Origin: Parablautia intestinalis
GTDB taxonomy: Bacteria; Bacillota; Clostridia; Lachnospirales; Lachnospiraceae
Direction of reading: 5' to 3'
Assembly (NCBI GenBank): GCA_003612395.1
Contig: RAYQ01000027.1
Span: 1 to 40,143, forward strand
Length of the DNA stretch: 40,143 nucleotides
Part shown: positions 16,038 through 23,490 of the stretch, piece by piece
Numbering within the stretch: the stretch's first letter is position 1
Layout: each line of letters starts with the position of its first letter
Notes under the pieces: model-generated
What the model was told of the DNA's origin: nothing
The model's input: the letters and a program-made list of their open reading frames with translations, nothing else
Databases searched by the model: none
Made by a program: the position numbers and the translations under genes

Positions 16038-17519
16038 ATGGCTTACAGGGTAAAATTGAATCTGAAAAAGCTGAAAATATGGCGGAGCCTTAAAGTCCGC
16101 CTGTTTCTTATTATGTTTCTTATGGGTGTAATTCCCAGTATCTTTATGCGGGTAGGCATATTGGAAAACTATGAGAGCCGTGCGGTAGATGTGCGGACCT
16201 CCGATGTGCAGACCCAGCTTCGTATTATTGCAAATCATCTTATTACATATAATTATCTGCAGGACACTTCCTCGGAAATGATTGGTGCGGAGCTTGAGCA
16301 GCTTTCTAATCTGTACAACGGGCGTGTTGTTATCGTCAACGGAAACTTAAAGGTCGTCAAAGATACTTATGGTATCAGCGAAGGAAAGGTAATTATTTCG
16401 GAGGAAGTAATCCGGTGCATGAAGGGTACCAACACAGTGAATTATGATGAGGTAAACGGATTTATCGAAATCACCGTTCCCATTGTGGAGACTGTTTCAG
16501 CCCAGAATGCAACGGAGGATATGCCGGAGGGAACGGAGATAGTAAGAGGCGTAATGCTGACAAGCGTTTCCACGGACAGTATTGTCATGACCATGGAAAT
16601 TTTGAACAGGAAGGCGCAGATTGTCGAGATTATCATTGTATTTTGCATTTTTGCCATAGCTCTTGTTCTTGCCCAGATTCTGATACGTCCCTTTGACAGA
16701 ATATCCAAGGCCATCGGCGAAGTGAAGGAAGGCTACACCAACGAATCTATTTCCGTGCCGGATTATCTGGAAACGGAGCATATTGTAAACGCCTTTAACA
16801 GTCTTCTTGTAAGGATGAAAACGATTGACGATTCCAGGCAGGATTTTGTGGCAAATGTATCTCACGAGCTCAAAACCCCCATAACAAGCGTGAAGGTTTT
16901 GGCGGATTCCCTGCTGGCCCAGAAAGATGTTCCGGCAGAGCTCTATCATGAATTTATGGTGGATATTGCGGAGGAGGTTGAGCGGGAAAATAAAATTATC
17001 AACGACCTGCTGGCCCTGGTGAAGATGGATAAGCCTGCTGCGGAATTAAATATCAGTGTGGTTAATATCAATACTCTGGCGGAAACCATTTTAAAGAGAA
17101 TCCGTCCAATTGCAAGAAAGAAAAATGTTGAGGTGACGCTGATCAGCAAACGTGAAATATTAGCGGAGGTTGATGAAGTTAAGATGTCGCTTATTCTGAC
17201 AAATCTGGTCGAAAATGCTATTAAATATAACAAGGAGCAGGGAAAGGTGGACGTGACCTTAGACGCAGATCATCAGTTCTTTACCATAGAAGTGGCTGAT
17301 ACAGGGATTGGCATTCCACAGGAATCCCAGGAGCAGATCTACGAGAGGTTTTACCGGGTGGATAAGTCCCATTCCAGGGAAATCGGCGGCACCGGACTGG
17401 GGCTTGCCATTACGAGAAGCGCTGTTTTGCGCCACAGGGGTTCTATCAGGCTGGAAAGCGTTGAGGGAAAAGGAAGTACCTTTACGGTTAAAATACCGCT
17501 TACAAGAGTTTTGGTTTAA
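16038..17519 (+). CDS. Sensor histidine kinase with HAMP domain
   Basis: A 493-residue kinase. Order: membrane segment (about 20-38), extracytoplasmic sensor region (about 40-192), second membrane segment (194-214), HAMP (about 216-268), HisKA with the phosphorylated H276 in FVANVSHELKTPITSV, and HATPase_c with N-box LVENAIKYN, G1 box DTGIGIP and G2 box GGTGLGLAI. It has no PAS domain, unlike Bacillus WalK. It acts with the regulator just upstream. Sensing may concern the cell wall, since a GerMN lipoprotein follows 14 bases later, but no ligand can be named. Confidence 0.92.
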   Translation: MAYRVKLNLKKLKIWRSLKVRLFLIMFLMGVIPSIFMRVGILENYESRAVDVRTSDVQTQLRIIANHLITYNYLQDTSSEMIGAELEQLSNLYNGRVVIVNGNLKVVKDTYGISEGKVIISEEVIRCMKGTNTVNYDEVNGFIEITVPIVETVSAQNATEDMPEGTEIVRGVMLTSVSTDSIVMTMEILNRKAQIVEIIIVFCIFAIALVLAQILIRPFDRISKAIGEVKEGYTNESISVPDYLETEHIVNAFNSLLVRMKTIDDSRQDFVANVSHELKTPITSVKVLADSLLAQKDVPAELYHEFMVDIAEEVERENKIINDLLALVKMDKPAAELNISVVNINTLAETILKRIRPIARKKNVEVTLISKREILAEVDEVKMSLILTNLVENAIKYNKEQGKVDVTLDADHQFFTIEVADTGIGIPQESQEQIYERFYRVDKSHSREIGGTGLGLAITRSAVLRHRGSIRLESVEGKGSTFTVKIPLTRVLV

Positions 17520-17533
17520 AACAGGCAGGGAGT

Positions 17534-18466
17534 ATGGAAATGATTTTGAAAAGAAAAGGAAAAGCTGTGTTCCTGTTTATTTTTCTTATAGTAATGATTT
17601 GTGCCTGCGGCCGTCAGAGGGAGAAGGAACAGGGAAATAAATATGTGGTATATTATGTCAATTATGACGAGACAGGCATTTACCCCCAGGAATATGTGAC
17701 GGAAACCACAGATACAGGGGAGCTTCTTACAGAGCTTTTGGATCAGCTTCATGCTGTTTCCGAAAAGCTTGAGTACAAAGCGCCCCTGTCCGACAATATT
17801 ACACTGCTGGACTATTCTGTTGCGGAGGATCAGCTCACATTAAATTTTGATGACAGCTACAGATATCTCCCTGTCACTACGGAGGTGCTGGTGCGAGCGG
17901 CAATTGTACGGACACTGACGCAGATTGAAGGAATACAGTATGTTTCCTTCCAGATAAGGACGGAGCCTTTGCTGGATGCATCCGGAGCTGTAATTGGCAT
18001 TATGAGCGCAGATTTGTTTATTGACAATGCAGGCAATGAAATCAATACTTACGAGAAGGTGAAACTGAAATTATACCTGGCAAACGAGGCGGGAGACGGG
18101 CTTACCACTGTGAGCAGGTCAGTGGTTTACAGCAGCAATATTTCCATGGAAAGACTGGTGTTGGAACAACTGATTGCAGGCCCGGTTGAAGGGGACAAGG
18201 CATTTCCCACCATCAATCCGGCCACCAAAATTATCAGTGTCAATGTAAAGGATGGGATCTGCTACGTGGATTTGGATAATACCTTTTTGACCCAGCTGTA
18301 CAATGTGACTTCTGATGTGACGATTTATTCCATAACAAACTCCCTGGTAGAGTTGCCAAATATCAATAAGGTGCAGATGTCCATAGACGGAGACAGCACC
18401 GTAAATTACAAAGAAAATACCAGCTTTTCCACTGTGTTTGAGAGAAACCTGGAGCTGGTGGAGTAA
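17534..18466 (+). CDS. Lipoprotein with two GerMN domains
   Basis: A 310-residue lipoprotein: basic start, hydrophobic segment and a CAC-type lipobox (MICACGRQ, near residue 27). Two GerMN-like repeats follow, one about 45-165 (LLDYSVAEDQLTLNFDDSY) and one about 175-295 (IISVNVKDGICYVDLDNTFL). GerMN domains occur in spore germination protein GerM and in lipoproteins tied to two-component systems, such as LpqB next to MtrAB in Actinobacteria. That parallel, plus its place right after the kinase, suggests it tunes the kinase or wall synthesis. ATG 17540 is an alternative start with better SD spacing. Confidence 0.82.
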   Translation: MEMILKRKGKAVFLFIFLIVMICACGRQREKEQGNKYVVYYVNYDETGIYPQEYVTETTDTGELLTELLDQLHAVSEKLEYKAPLSDNITLLDYSVAEDQLTLNFDDSYRYLPVTTEVLVRAAIVRTLTQIEGIQYVSFQIRTEPLLDASGAVIGIMSADLFIDNAGNEINTYEKVKLKLYLANEAGDGLTTVSRSVVYSSNISMERLVLEQLIAGPVEGDKAFPTINPATKIISVNVKDGICYVDLDNTFLTQLYNVTSDVTIYSITNSLVELPNINKVQMSIDGDSTVNYKENTSFSTVFERNLELVE

Positions 18467-18470
18467 GGAA

Positions 18471-20765
18471 ATGAGCATGATTATTTCTATGAGAAAACGG
18501 CCGCTTGGTTTTTTATGTCTGGCGGTTACGATTATTTTGTTTGTGCTGGTGCACATAAAGCCTGCCCCCTATACGGATTACAGCAGCTTTGGGAAAGAAA
18601 CCGTGACTGTAACGGGGAGAGTTTATAAAAAGGAGATAACCCGCCAAAAAGCAAAAGATACGCTGGTTTTGTATTTAGAGCTCCTTTCTTCTGATAAAGA
18701 TATTGTAACACAGGGGGCGGATACCGGGCCGCCGGGCAAAAGAGTGATTTGTTACTTAAGGGCAGAGGAAAGGGAGCCGGAAACCGGCAGCATAGTACGG
18801 CTTTCAGGGAAACCGGCATATTTTGAAAGAGCATCTAATCCCGGTCAGTTTGACGCATATTCTTATTATCAGATTTCTGGAATTTCTTACCGCCTGAATC
18901 AGGCGAAAGTTCTGGCAAAGACAACTAAATACGACAGATTTATGGAAAGCACCTACAGGCTAAGGCGCTTTCTTTCCACTGTGCTTATGGAAAACCTTCC
19001 GCAAAAAGAGGCTTCCGTTATGCAGACGATGCTTCTTGGAGAAAGGGAGGGGTTAGATAAGGAACTGAAAGCGCTCTACCAGAGAAATGGGATTTCCCAT
19101 ATATTGGCAATTTCAGGCATGCATATATCACTGCTTGGAATGGGGCTTTACAGACTTCTTAGAAAATGCGGCATATCCATGAATATATCTGCGGCAATTT
19201 CCATGGCGCTGATGATTCTTTATTGTACCATGACAGGCTTTTCACCATCGGCGGTGAGGGCAGTTTTGATGTTTTGTCTGCGAATGGCGTCAATATTTGC
19301 GAAGCGTACTTATGATATGCTGACGGCCTTAGGGGCGGCGGCAGTTTTGATCCTTTTATGGGAACCCCTTTACCTGTACCACAGCGGCTTTATTTTTTCC
19401 TTTGGTTGTGTTCTGGGAATCGGCCTTATTTTGCCCTGCCTTACAGAGGGAGTAAAGATAAAGGGGCGGATAGCAAAGAGTATTGCAGGAGCTCTGGCAG
19501 CTGCAGTTATCACTTTCCCCATTTATTTGTGGTTCTATTATCAGTTCCCGGTATACTCTGTGATTTTAAATCTTCTGATTATTCCGCTTATGAGTATACT
19601 GATGGGAGCAGGGCTGTTGACTCTTATGTCAGGAGTTTTGTTTCCTTTTGGAGCAGGGTCCTTTGCGTTTATCATAAAGTGCATTTTAGCATTTTATGAG
19701 GGAGCATGCAGGCTCTGTGACAATCTGCCGGGGCGGCTTTTAACCGCCGGCAGGCCCGGGAAATGGCAGATTATACTTTATTTGCTGGCAATGATGTTTC
19801 TGACAGGGTATAGAAAGAAGCTGTGTCTTAGGGTTAAATGGGGGATTGCGGCTTTTGCCGTAGTGATATTGATACTAAATCCGGGGACAGGTCTTGTGCT
19901 TACTTTTTTGGATGTGGGACAGGGGGATTGTATTTATGTGGAAAACGAAAGGGGAGGGTGCTATCTGATAGACGGAGGAAGCTCCTCCGTAAACAGTGTT
20001 GGAACATATCGGATTATTCCTTTCCTCAAATTCCGAGGAGTATCCTGCCTGGAGGCTGTGGTTGTAACCCATTCTGATGAGGACCATTGCAATGGAATAA
20101 AGGAATTGATAGAGGAAGGAATAGTGCAGGGAATTCGGATAAAATATCTGGTGCTGCCGGATATTGCGCAAAGTAAGAAGGATGAAAGCTACAGAGAGCT
20201 GGAGCAGATGGCAGCAGCAGCTAAAATTACGGTCACTTATATGAGCAGAGGGCAGGAAATTTCAGACGGAAAGCTTAAGTTTATCTGTCTCCACCCTCCA
20301 TTCGGGTATCAGTCAGGGGAAGCCAATGAATATTCCCTTGTACTTAGGATGACCTATGGGAATTTTACTGCAATGCTGACCGGTGATGTGGAAGGGGAAG
20401 GAGAACGGGAACTTACAGGTTTTCTGCAGAAGGAAAAGCCTGGAAATAACCTTCCGGACTCTTTGCCGGCGGAAGTACCGCAAACTGCGGTATGGACAGG
20501 GGAAAAGAAGGGAGGCCTCACGGTACTGAAGGCAGCCCACCATGGCTCAGGAAATTCCACAAAGGATAATTTTTTGGACTACACTATGCCGGTATATACT
20601 GTAATATCCTGCGGAAAAGACAATCCCTACGGACATCCACACAAAGAACTGCTTGAGAGGCTTGGACAGCACAGAACGAAAGTATTGATAACCTGCGATG
20701 CCGGGGCAGTAACCTTTACCACAAATGGACAAAAAGTAAGAATTACAAAGTTTTTGGATGAATAA
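18471..20765 (+). CDS. comEC: ComEC/Rec2 DNA-uptake channel protein
   Basis: About 764 residues, full length for ComEC. The N-terminal part has membrane segments and a DUF4131-type soluble domain; the middle is the competence channel domain, with NGISHILAISGMHISLLGMG and MTGFSPSAVRAVLMF. The C-terminal part is a metallo-beta-lactamase-like domain with LDVGQGDCIYVE, VVVTHSDEDHCNGI and LKAAHHGSGNSTKDNF, thought to degrade the non-transported strand. It carries ssDNA across the membrane in natural transformation. With the ComEA-like protein this is the core uptake pair, though many Clostridia keep these genes without known competence. Start ATG 18471 lies 4 bases after the previous stop; 18477 is also possible. 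Confidence 0.93.
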   Translation: MSMIISMRKRPLGFLCLAVTIILFVLVHIKPAPYTDYSSFGKETVTVTGRVYKKEITRQKAKDTLVLYLELLSSDKDIVTQGADTGPPGKRVICYLRAEEREPETGSIVRLSGKPAYFERASNPGQFDAYSYYQISGISYRLNQAKVLAKTTKYDRFMESTYRLRRFLSTVLMENLPQKEASVMQTMLLGEREGLDKELKALYQRNGISHILAISGMHISLLGMGLYRLLRKCGISMNISAAISMALMILYCTMTGFSPSAVRAVLMFCLRMASIFAKRTYDMLTALGAAAVLILLWEPLYLYHSGFIFSFGCVLGIGLILPCLTEGVKIKGRIAKSIAGALAAAVITFPIYLWFYYQFPVYSVILNLLIIPLMSILMGAGLLTLMSGVLFPFGAGSFAFIIKCILAFYEGACRLCDNLPGRLLTAGRPGKWQIILYLLAMMFLTGYRKKLCLRVKWGIAAFAVVILILNPGTGLVLTFLDVGQGDCIYVENERGGCYLIDGGSSSVNSVGTYRIIPFLKFRGVSCLEAVVVTHSDEDHCNGIKELIEEGIVQGIRIKYLVLPDIAQSKKDESYRELEQMAAAAKITVTYMSRGQEISDGKLKFICLHPPFGYQSGEANEYSLVLRMTYGNFTAMLTGDVEGEGERELTGFLQKEKPGNNLPDSLPAEVPQTAVWTGEKKGGLTVLKAAHHGSGNSTKDNFLDYTMPVYTVISCGKDNPYGHPHKELLERLGQHRTKVLITCDAGAVTFTTNGQKVRITKFLDE

Positions 20766-20813
20766 TCCGGCGCTGTATGATATACTTTACCTGCGGGGGT
20801 GAAGCAGGAGAAA

Positions 20814-21788
20814 ATGCAGCGTTTGATTCATGATATAAAGACAGGGGAGTTTGGCCGGATTTACCTTTTATATGGTGAAGAGGCATATTTGAGGAAACAG
20901 TACAGGGACAAACTAAAAAGCGCTATCATTGGCGATGACAACATGAATTATCATTACTATGAGGGAAAGAATATCTCCATAGGGGAGGTCATTGACCAGG
21001 CTGAAACGCTCCCTTTTTTTGCGCAGAGGAGGCTGATTGTGATAGAAAACAGCGGCTTTTTTAAGGGGGGAGGAGAAGAACTTGCTTCTTACCTTTCAGA
21101 ACCGGCACAGACATCGTACTTTGTGTTTGTTGAAACCCAGGTAGATAAGAGAAACCGGCTGTATAAGACAGTATCCTCTAAAGGCTGCGCGGTGGAATTT
21201 GACATACAGGACGAGGCTACCTTAAAGAAGTGGATTCTCGGGATGCTAAAGAAGGAAAACAAGAAAATATCAGGCCATGCTCTTGACTTCCTTTTAGAAA
21301 AAACAGGTACTGATATGGAAAATATCCGCAGGGAAACCGAGAAGCTTTTTTGCTACTGTCTGGATAAGGAGATAATTTCGGAAAAGGACATTGACGAGAT
21401 TTGCACCAGACGGATAGGAAACCATATTTTTGACATGGTGAGCGCTATTGCCGATAAAAAGCAAAAGCAGGCATTGACTCTTTACTATGAGCTTTTGGCA
21501 CAAAAAGAGCCGCCCATGAGAATTTTGTTTCTAATTGCCAGACAGTTTAACCTGCTTTTGCAGGTTAAGGAACTTAGGGGAAAAGGATATCAAAATAAAG
21601 TAATCGGTGAAAAAGTAGGGCTGCCGGGCTTTATTGCCGGCAAATACGTGACACAGGCATCCCGATTTGAAACAGCCAGAATACGGGAGGCCGTGGAGGC
21701 GTGCGTGGAGGCGGAGGAGGCGGTCAAGACAGGGAAAATGAACGACAGCATCAGTGTGGAAATGCTGATTGTCCGGTATAGCAGCTAA
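20814..21788 (+). CDS. holA: DNA polymerase III subunit delta
   Basis: A 324-residue clamp-loader subunit that opens the sliding clamp. YLLYGEEAYLRKQYRDKL near the N-terminus is the degenerate AAA+ start of HolA; the helical collar segment near 205-300 (IGNHIFDMVSAIADKKQKQA, ILFLIARQFNLLLQVKEL) is typical. I prefer ATG 20814, which follows CAGGAG and gives the usual N-terminus; a GTG at 20799 would add five residues. holA after comEC is a common Bacillota order. Confidence 0.93.
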   Translation: MQRLIHDIKTGEFGRIYLLYGEEAYLRKQYRDKLKSAIIGDDNMNYHYYEGKNISIGEVIDQAETLPFFAQRRLIVIENSGFFKGGGEELASYLSEPAQTSYFVFVETQVDKRNRLYKTVSSKGCAVEFDIQDEATLKKWILGMLKKENKKISGHALDFLLEKTGTDMENIRRETEKLFCYCLDKEIISEKDIDEICTRRIGNHIFDMVSAIADKKQKQALTLYYELLAQKEPPMRILFLIARQFNLLLQVKELRGKGYQNKVIGEKVGLPGFIAGKYVTQASRFETARIREAVEACVEAEEAVKTGKMNDSISVEMLIVRYSS

Positions 21789-21812
21789 GAAATAGAAATG
21801 GAGGAAAAAAGA

Positions 21813-22259
21813 ATGAGTATGATTGAAGATGTGCGTTCACAGATGATGGAGGCCATGAAAAGCAGGGATAAGGACAGAAAGGATGCGCTTTCCATGCTGC
21901 TTTCCGCCTTGAAAAACAAAGCAATTGACAAGCGGGCGGACTTGACACAGGCAGAAGAGTTTGAAGTAGTCAAAAAGGAAATGAAACAGACGAAAGAGAC
22001 TATGGAATTAGCCCCGGCGGACAGAACGGATATCAAAGAAGCCTGTGAAAAGAGACTGGCTGTTTATCAGGAATTTGCCCCTGAGGAAATGAGTGAAGAA
22101 GCTATTCGGGATGCAGTAAAGGAAGTCCTTCATGCCCTCGGGCTCACAGAGCCTTCGGGGAAGGATAAAGGCAGGGTAATGAAGGAACTGATGCCGAAGG
22201 TAAAGGGAAGGGCAGACGGCGGCCTGGTCAATAAAATTGTGGGAGAAATGCTTGGCTGA
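21813..22259 (+). CDS. yqeY: GatB/YqeY domain protein
   Basis: A 148-residue YqeY-family protein, related to the tail domain of GatB, the amidotransferase that makes Gln-tRNA. MIEDVRSQMMEAMKSRDKDR and the C-terminal MKELMPKVKGRADGGLVNKI are family hallmarks. Standing alone, its role is unclear; tRNA binding is likely. GGAGG lies 8 bases before ATG 21813; an ATG at 21798 lies upstream but lacks an SD. The next gene overlaps its stop by one base. Confidence 0.9.
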   Translation: MSMIEDVRSQMMEAMKSRDKDRKDALSMLLSALKNKAIDKRADLTQAEEFEVVKKEMKQTKETMELAPADRTDIKEACEKRLAVYQEFAPEEMSEEAIRDAVKEVLHALGLTEPSGKDKGRVMKELMPKVKGRADGGLVNKIVGEMLG

Positions 22260-22750
22260 TGATGAAAAGTAAACTAACGACCCTGTGCTACATTGAGAAA
22301 GATAATCAGTATCTGATGCTGCACAGGGTATCTAAAAAAAATGATGTAAATAAGGGTAAATGGATTGGGGTGGGTGGAAAGTTTGAGGAAAACGAAAGTC
22401 CGGAGGAATGTCTGCTTCGGGAAGTGAAGGAGGAAACAGGACTTACGCTTACCGCCTACCGGTTCAGAGGAATAGTTACCTTTTGCTTTGAGGGATACCC
22501 TTCCGAGTATATGTGCCTTTATACCGCAGACGGTTTTCAGGGAGAGCTGGCGGGGTGTGATGAGGGGACGCTTAAATGGGTGGATAAGGATAAAATGGAG
22601 AGCCTTAATATGTGGAAAGGAGATTTTATCTTTTTTGATCTCATCAGAAAAGATGCACCTTTCTTTTCACTGAAGCTATGCTATGACAGGGATTACTATC
22701 TGTATCAGGCAGTACTTGACGGAAAAGAGCTGGATATAGGGGAAACGTAA
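22259..22750 (+). CDS. NUDIX hydrolase, MutT-like
   Basis: A 163-residue NUDIX protein. The Nudix box is intact at about residues 41-63: GKFEENESPEECLLREVKEE, then TGL. The family cleaves nucleoside diphosphates linked to other groups; size and the N-terminal TTLCYIEKDNQYLMLHR fit 8-oxo-(d)GTP diphosphatase types. Start ATG overlaps the YqeY stop (TGATG), so the two are translationally coupled. Substrate not proven. Confidence 0.88.
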   Translation: MMKSKLTTLCYIEKDNQYLMLHRVSKKNDVNKGKWIGVGGKFEENESPEECLLREVKEETGLTLTAYRFRGIVTFCFEGYPSEYMCLYTADGFQGELAGCDEGTLKWVDKDKMESLNMWKGDFIFFDLIRKDAPFFSLKLCYDRDYYLYQAVLDGKELDIGET

Positions 22751-22797
22751 AGACGGATTGATTATAATAGCACGTGTGACGAAAAGTATTGGTGATA

Positions 22798-22838
22798 AAA
22801 AACTGTTGTCATATATTTAATGACGACGGTTTTTTTTA
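22798..22838 (+). terminator. Rho-independent terminator after the NUDIX gene
   Basis: AAAAACTGTTGTCAT (22798-22812) pairs with ATGACGACGGTTTTT (22820-22834), 15 pairs including two G-U, and is followed by a T-run to 22838. It ends the comEC-holA-yqeY-nudix run and insulates the copper locus. Confidence 0.85.
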
Positions 22839-22845
22839 TGCATAC

Positions 22846-22898
22846 GCCCGCACGGGGAATATTGTTGCTGATGCAACATGCGGGCCAACGTTTGTTGG
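22846..22898. repeat. Nested hairpins before the csoR promoter
   Basis: GCCCGCA (22846-22852) pairs with TGCGGGC (22879-22885). Inside, TGTTGC (22863-22868) pairs with GCAACA (22873-22878). Right after, CCAAC-GTTT-GTTGG (22885-22898) forms another. They lie upstream of the promoter, so they are not in the csoR mRNA; function unknown. Confidence 0.5.
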
Positions 22899-22926
22899 AC
22901 AGATATGTATAGAAAACAAAATTTTG

Positions 22927-22985
22927 TTGACAAATACCCTATGGGGGTATATTATAAAAATAAATAAATACCCCCACCGGGTATA
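22927..22985 (+). promoter_or_regulatory. csoR-copA promoter with two CsoR operators
   Basis: A consensus -35 TTGACA (22927-22932) and -10 TATTAT (22950-22955) have 17-base spacing. Operator 1, ATACCC-N5-GGGTAT (22934-22950), fills the spacer. Operator 2, ATACCC-N5-GGGTAT (22968-22984), lies downstream near the transcription start. Both have perfect half sites of the type bound by CsoR repressors, which release DNA when they bind Cu(I). Confidence 0.85.
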
Positions 22986-23070
22986 CAGAAGGTGGCATAA
23001 ACTAAGAAGTGTCCGGAAATGAGGTGTTAAACTTTCTATTTAAGCAGTATTGAAAGCATGGAGGATTAGT

Positions 23071-23409
23071 ATGGAAGAAAATCTGAAAGAAAATACAGAA
23101 ATAATAAAAGAAAACACATGTAATTGCTGCCGTACAAAGCATACGCCAAGAAGCAAAGGACAGGAAAAGCAACTTCAAAACCGTTTGAACCGTATAATAG
23201 GACAGTTAAACGGTATTAGCAGGATGTTAGAAGAAAACCGTTATTGCGGTGATATTCTCACACAGGTTGCCGCAGTGGAGAGTGCATTGCAGGGATTTGG
23301 GTATATTATTCTAAAGGAGCATTTGGAAAGCTGTGTGATAGAGGAAATCAAAAATGGCAATGAACAGATTATGGAGGAGGTTGCTTTCCTGATCAAAAAA
23401 TTAAAATGA
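23071..23409 (+). CDS. csoR: CsoR-family copper-sensing repressor
   Basis: A 112-residue all-helical repressor of the CsoR/DUF156 family. The Cu(I) ligands of the C-H-C set are C59 (RYCGDIL), H84 and C88 (LKEHLESCV), so it is the copper-sensing type rather than the nickel or formaldehyde types. The N-terminus has an extra cysteine cluster (CNCC, 17-20) that might also bind metal. ATG 23071 has GGAGG six bases before it; an upstream in-frame ATG at 23050 lacks an SD. Two operators in its own promoter indicate autoregulation together with copA. Confidence 0.92.
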   Translation: MEENLKENTEIIKENTCNCCRTKHTPRSKGQEKQLQNRLNRIIGQLNGISRMLEENRYCGDILTQVAAVESALQGFGYIILKEHLESCVIEEIKNGNEQIMEEVAFLIKKLK

Positions 23410-23490
23410 TGAATGATTTTTTTGTTTGTTCTGATTTTTTATAACCCGATGTTAGTTTTATATTTTAGAAAAAGTAAGGAAGTAAGTGTT

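Noticed and set aside
22789-23022. 77-codon open frame across the csoR promoter
   Set aside because: It runs through the terminator, hairpins, promoter and both CsoR operators, so it cannot be a real gene.
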